NCBI GenBank assembly: GCA_019745755.1
Contig: JAIESS010000102.1
Span: 1-13,858, forward strand
Length of the DNA stretch: 13,858 bases
Source: Alphaproteobacteria bacterium
Lineage (GTDB): Bacteria > Pseudomonadota > Alphaproteobacteria > Paracaedibacterales > JAKBAR01
Direction: 5' to 3'
In this document: positions 13,485 to 13,858 of the stretch, piece after piece
How the letters are laid out: each line of letters begins with the position of its first letter
How positions within the stretch are numbered: the stretch's first letter is position 1
Translations under genes and position numbers: made by a program
The notes under the pieces: model-generated
Databases searched by the model: none
What the model was told of the DNA's origin: nothing
The model's input: only the letters and a program-made list of their open reading frames with translations

Positions 13485-13858
13485 TTAATCTTTCTTATGG
13501 GAGGGATCAATCCAGCCGATATGACCATCTGCCCGTTTAAAAACAACATTGAGTCCGCCGTGTTTTGAATTTTTAAACATCATCACGGGATGCTCTGAAA
13601 GGTCCATGCGCATAACGGCTTCGCCCACTGTGAGGGTTGGCACTGCACTTGTCATTTCAGCGATAATGAGGGGGGTATCTTCACCTTGATCTTCATCTTC
13701 TGCATTGACAATATAATGTTGTGCTTGGATGAAAAGATCTTCGTTGCTTGTATGACGCTTGCGGTCACGAAGACGTGATTTGTAGCGCTTGATACGGCTT
13801 TCCATGCGCTCTCCTGCAAGATCGCAAGCACGGTGGGCATCAGCATCTTCACCATGAG
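13485..13858 (-). CDS. hpf: long-form ribosome hibernation promoting factor, C-terminal part
   Basis: The reading frame is open to the right window edge, so the N-terminus is missing. The visible 123 residues start HGEDADAHRACDLAGERMES, the end of the S30AE-type ribosome-binding domain. An RRYK-like stretch (RIKRYKSRLRDRKR) and a variable acidic linker follow. The C-terminal dimerisation domain contains MFKNSKHGGLNVVFKRADGHIGWIDPS, the pattern of long HPF proteins. These dimerise 70S ribosomes into inactive 100S particles in stationary phase or starvation. A Met at 13805 is internal, not a start, since family sequence continues upstream of it. The gene precedes map on the same strand with 234 bases and a hairpin between. 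Its role fits with the stringent-response enzyme Rel at the other end of the window, but they are not linked here. Confidence 0.9.
   Translation of the reverse strand, partial: HGEDADAHRACDLAGERMESRIKRYKSRLRDRKRHTSNEDLFIQAQHYIVNAEDEDQGEDTPLIIAEMTSAVPTLTVGEAVMRMDLSEHPVMMFKNSKHGGLNVVFKRADGHIGWIDPSHKKD

Overview
The window reads as the chromosome of an alphaproteobacterium. The bifunctional Rel/SpoT protein, the dCTP deaminase (GKSTYAR motif), LolC/LolD, the long-form ribosome hibernation factor and the map-radC pair all look alphaproteobacterial. Intergenic DNA is A+T rich, and several unrecognised exported proteins sit between housekeeping genes. That would suit a host-associated lineage such as Holosporales or Rickettsiales, but the placement is an inference from gene content; no rRNA is present to settle it.

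Layout. The left edge holds the first 16 codons of ndk (minus strand). Upstream of it is an exported HAD-like protein resembling DUF2608, ending in a clear hairpin terminator. After a divergent intergenic region come rel/spoT and then a compact flagellar rod cluster flgB-flgC-fliE (plus strand), closed by a bidirectional terminator. Facing it on the minus strand is a block read in the order dcd, lolC, lolD, then a small exported protein with an Arg-Gly-Gly/Ser tail. A 382-base spacer without a recognisable gene separates dcd from mrcA, a class A penicillin-binding protein (plus), followed by an unrecognised exported 340-residue protein that converges on radC with only two bases between stop codons. 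The right end (minus) carries hpf (cut by the window edge), then map, whose protein starts with an unusual His-rich segment, then radC, almost touching map.

Functions. Most genes are core: nucleotide metabolism (ndk, dcd), stringent response (rel), lipoprotein export (lolCD), cell-wall synthesis (mrcA), protein maturation and ribosome hibernation (map, hpf), plus radC and motility (flgBC-fliE). Perfect TTAA-N7-TTAA matches to the CtrA consensus lie before flgB and between the HAD-like gene and rel.

No mobile element, CRISPR array, tRNA or rRNA was seen. I found no complete new multi-gene system. The points most worth following are the His-rich extension of methionine aminopeptidase, a possible CheD/CNF1-type Cys-His deamidase core in the exported 340-residue protein, the exported HAD-like protein, and the exported RGG-tailed protein.
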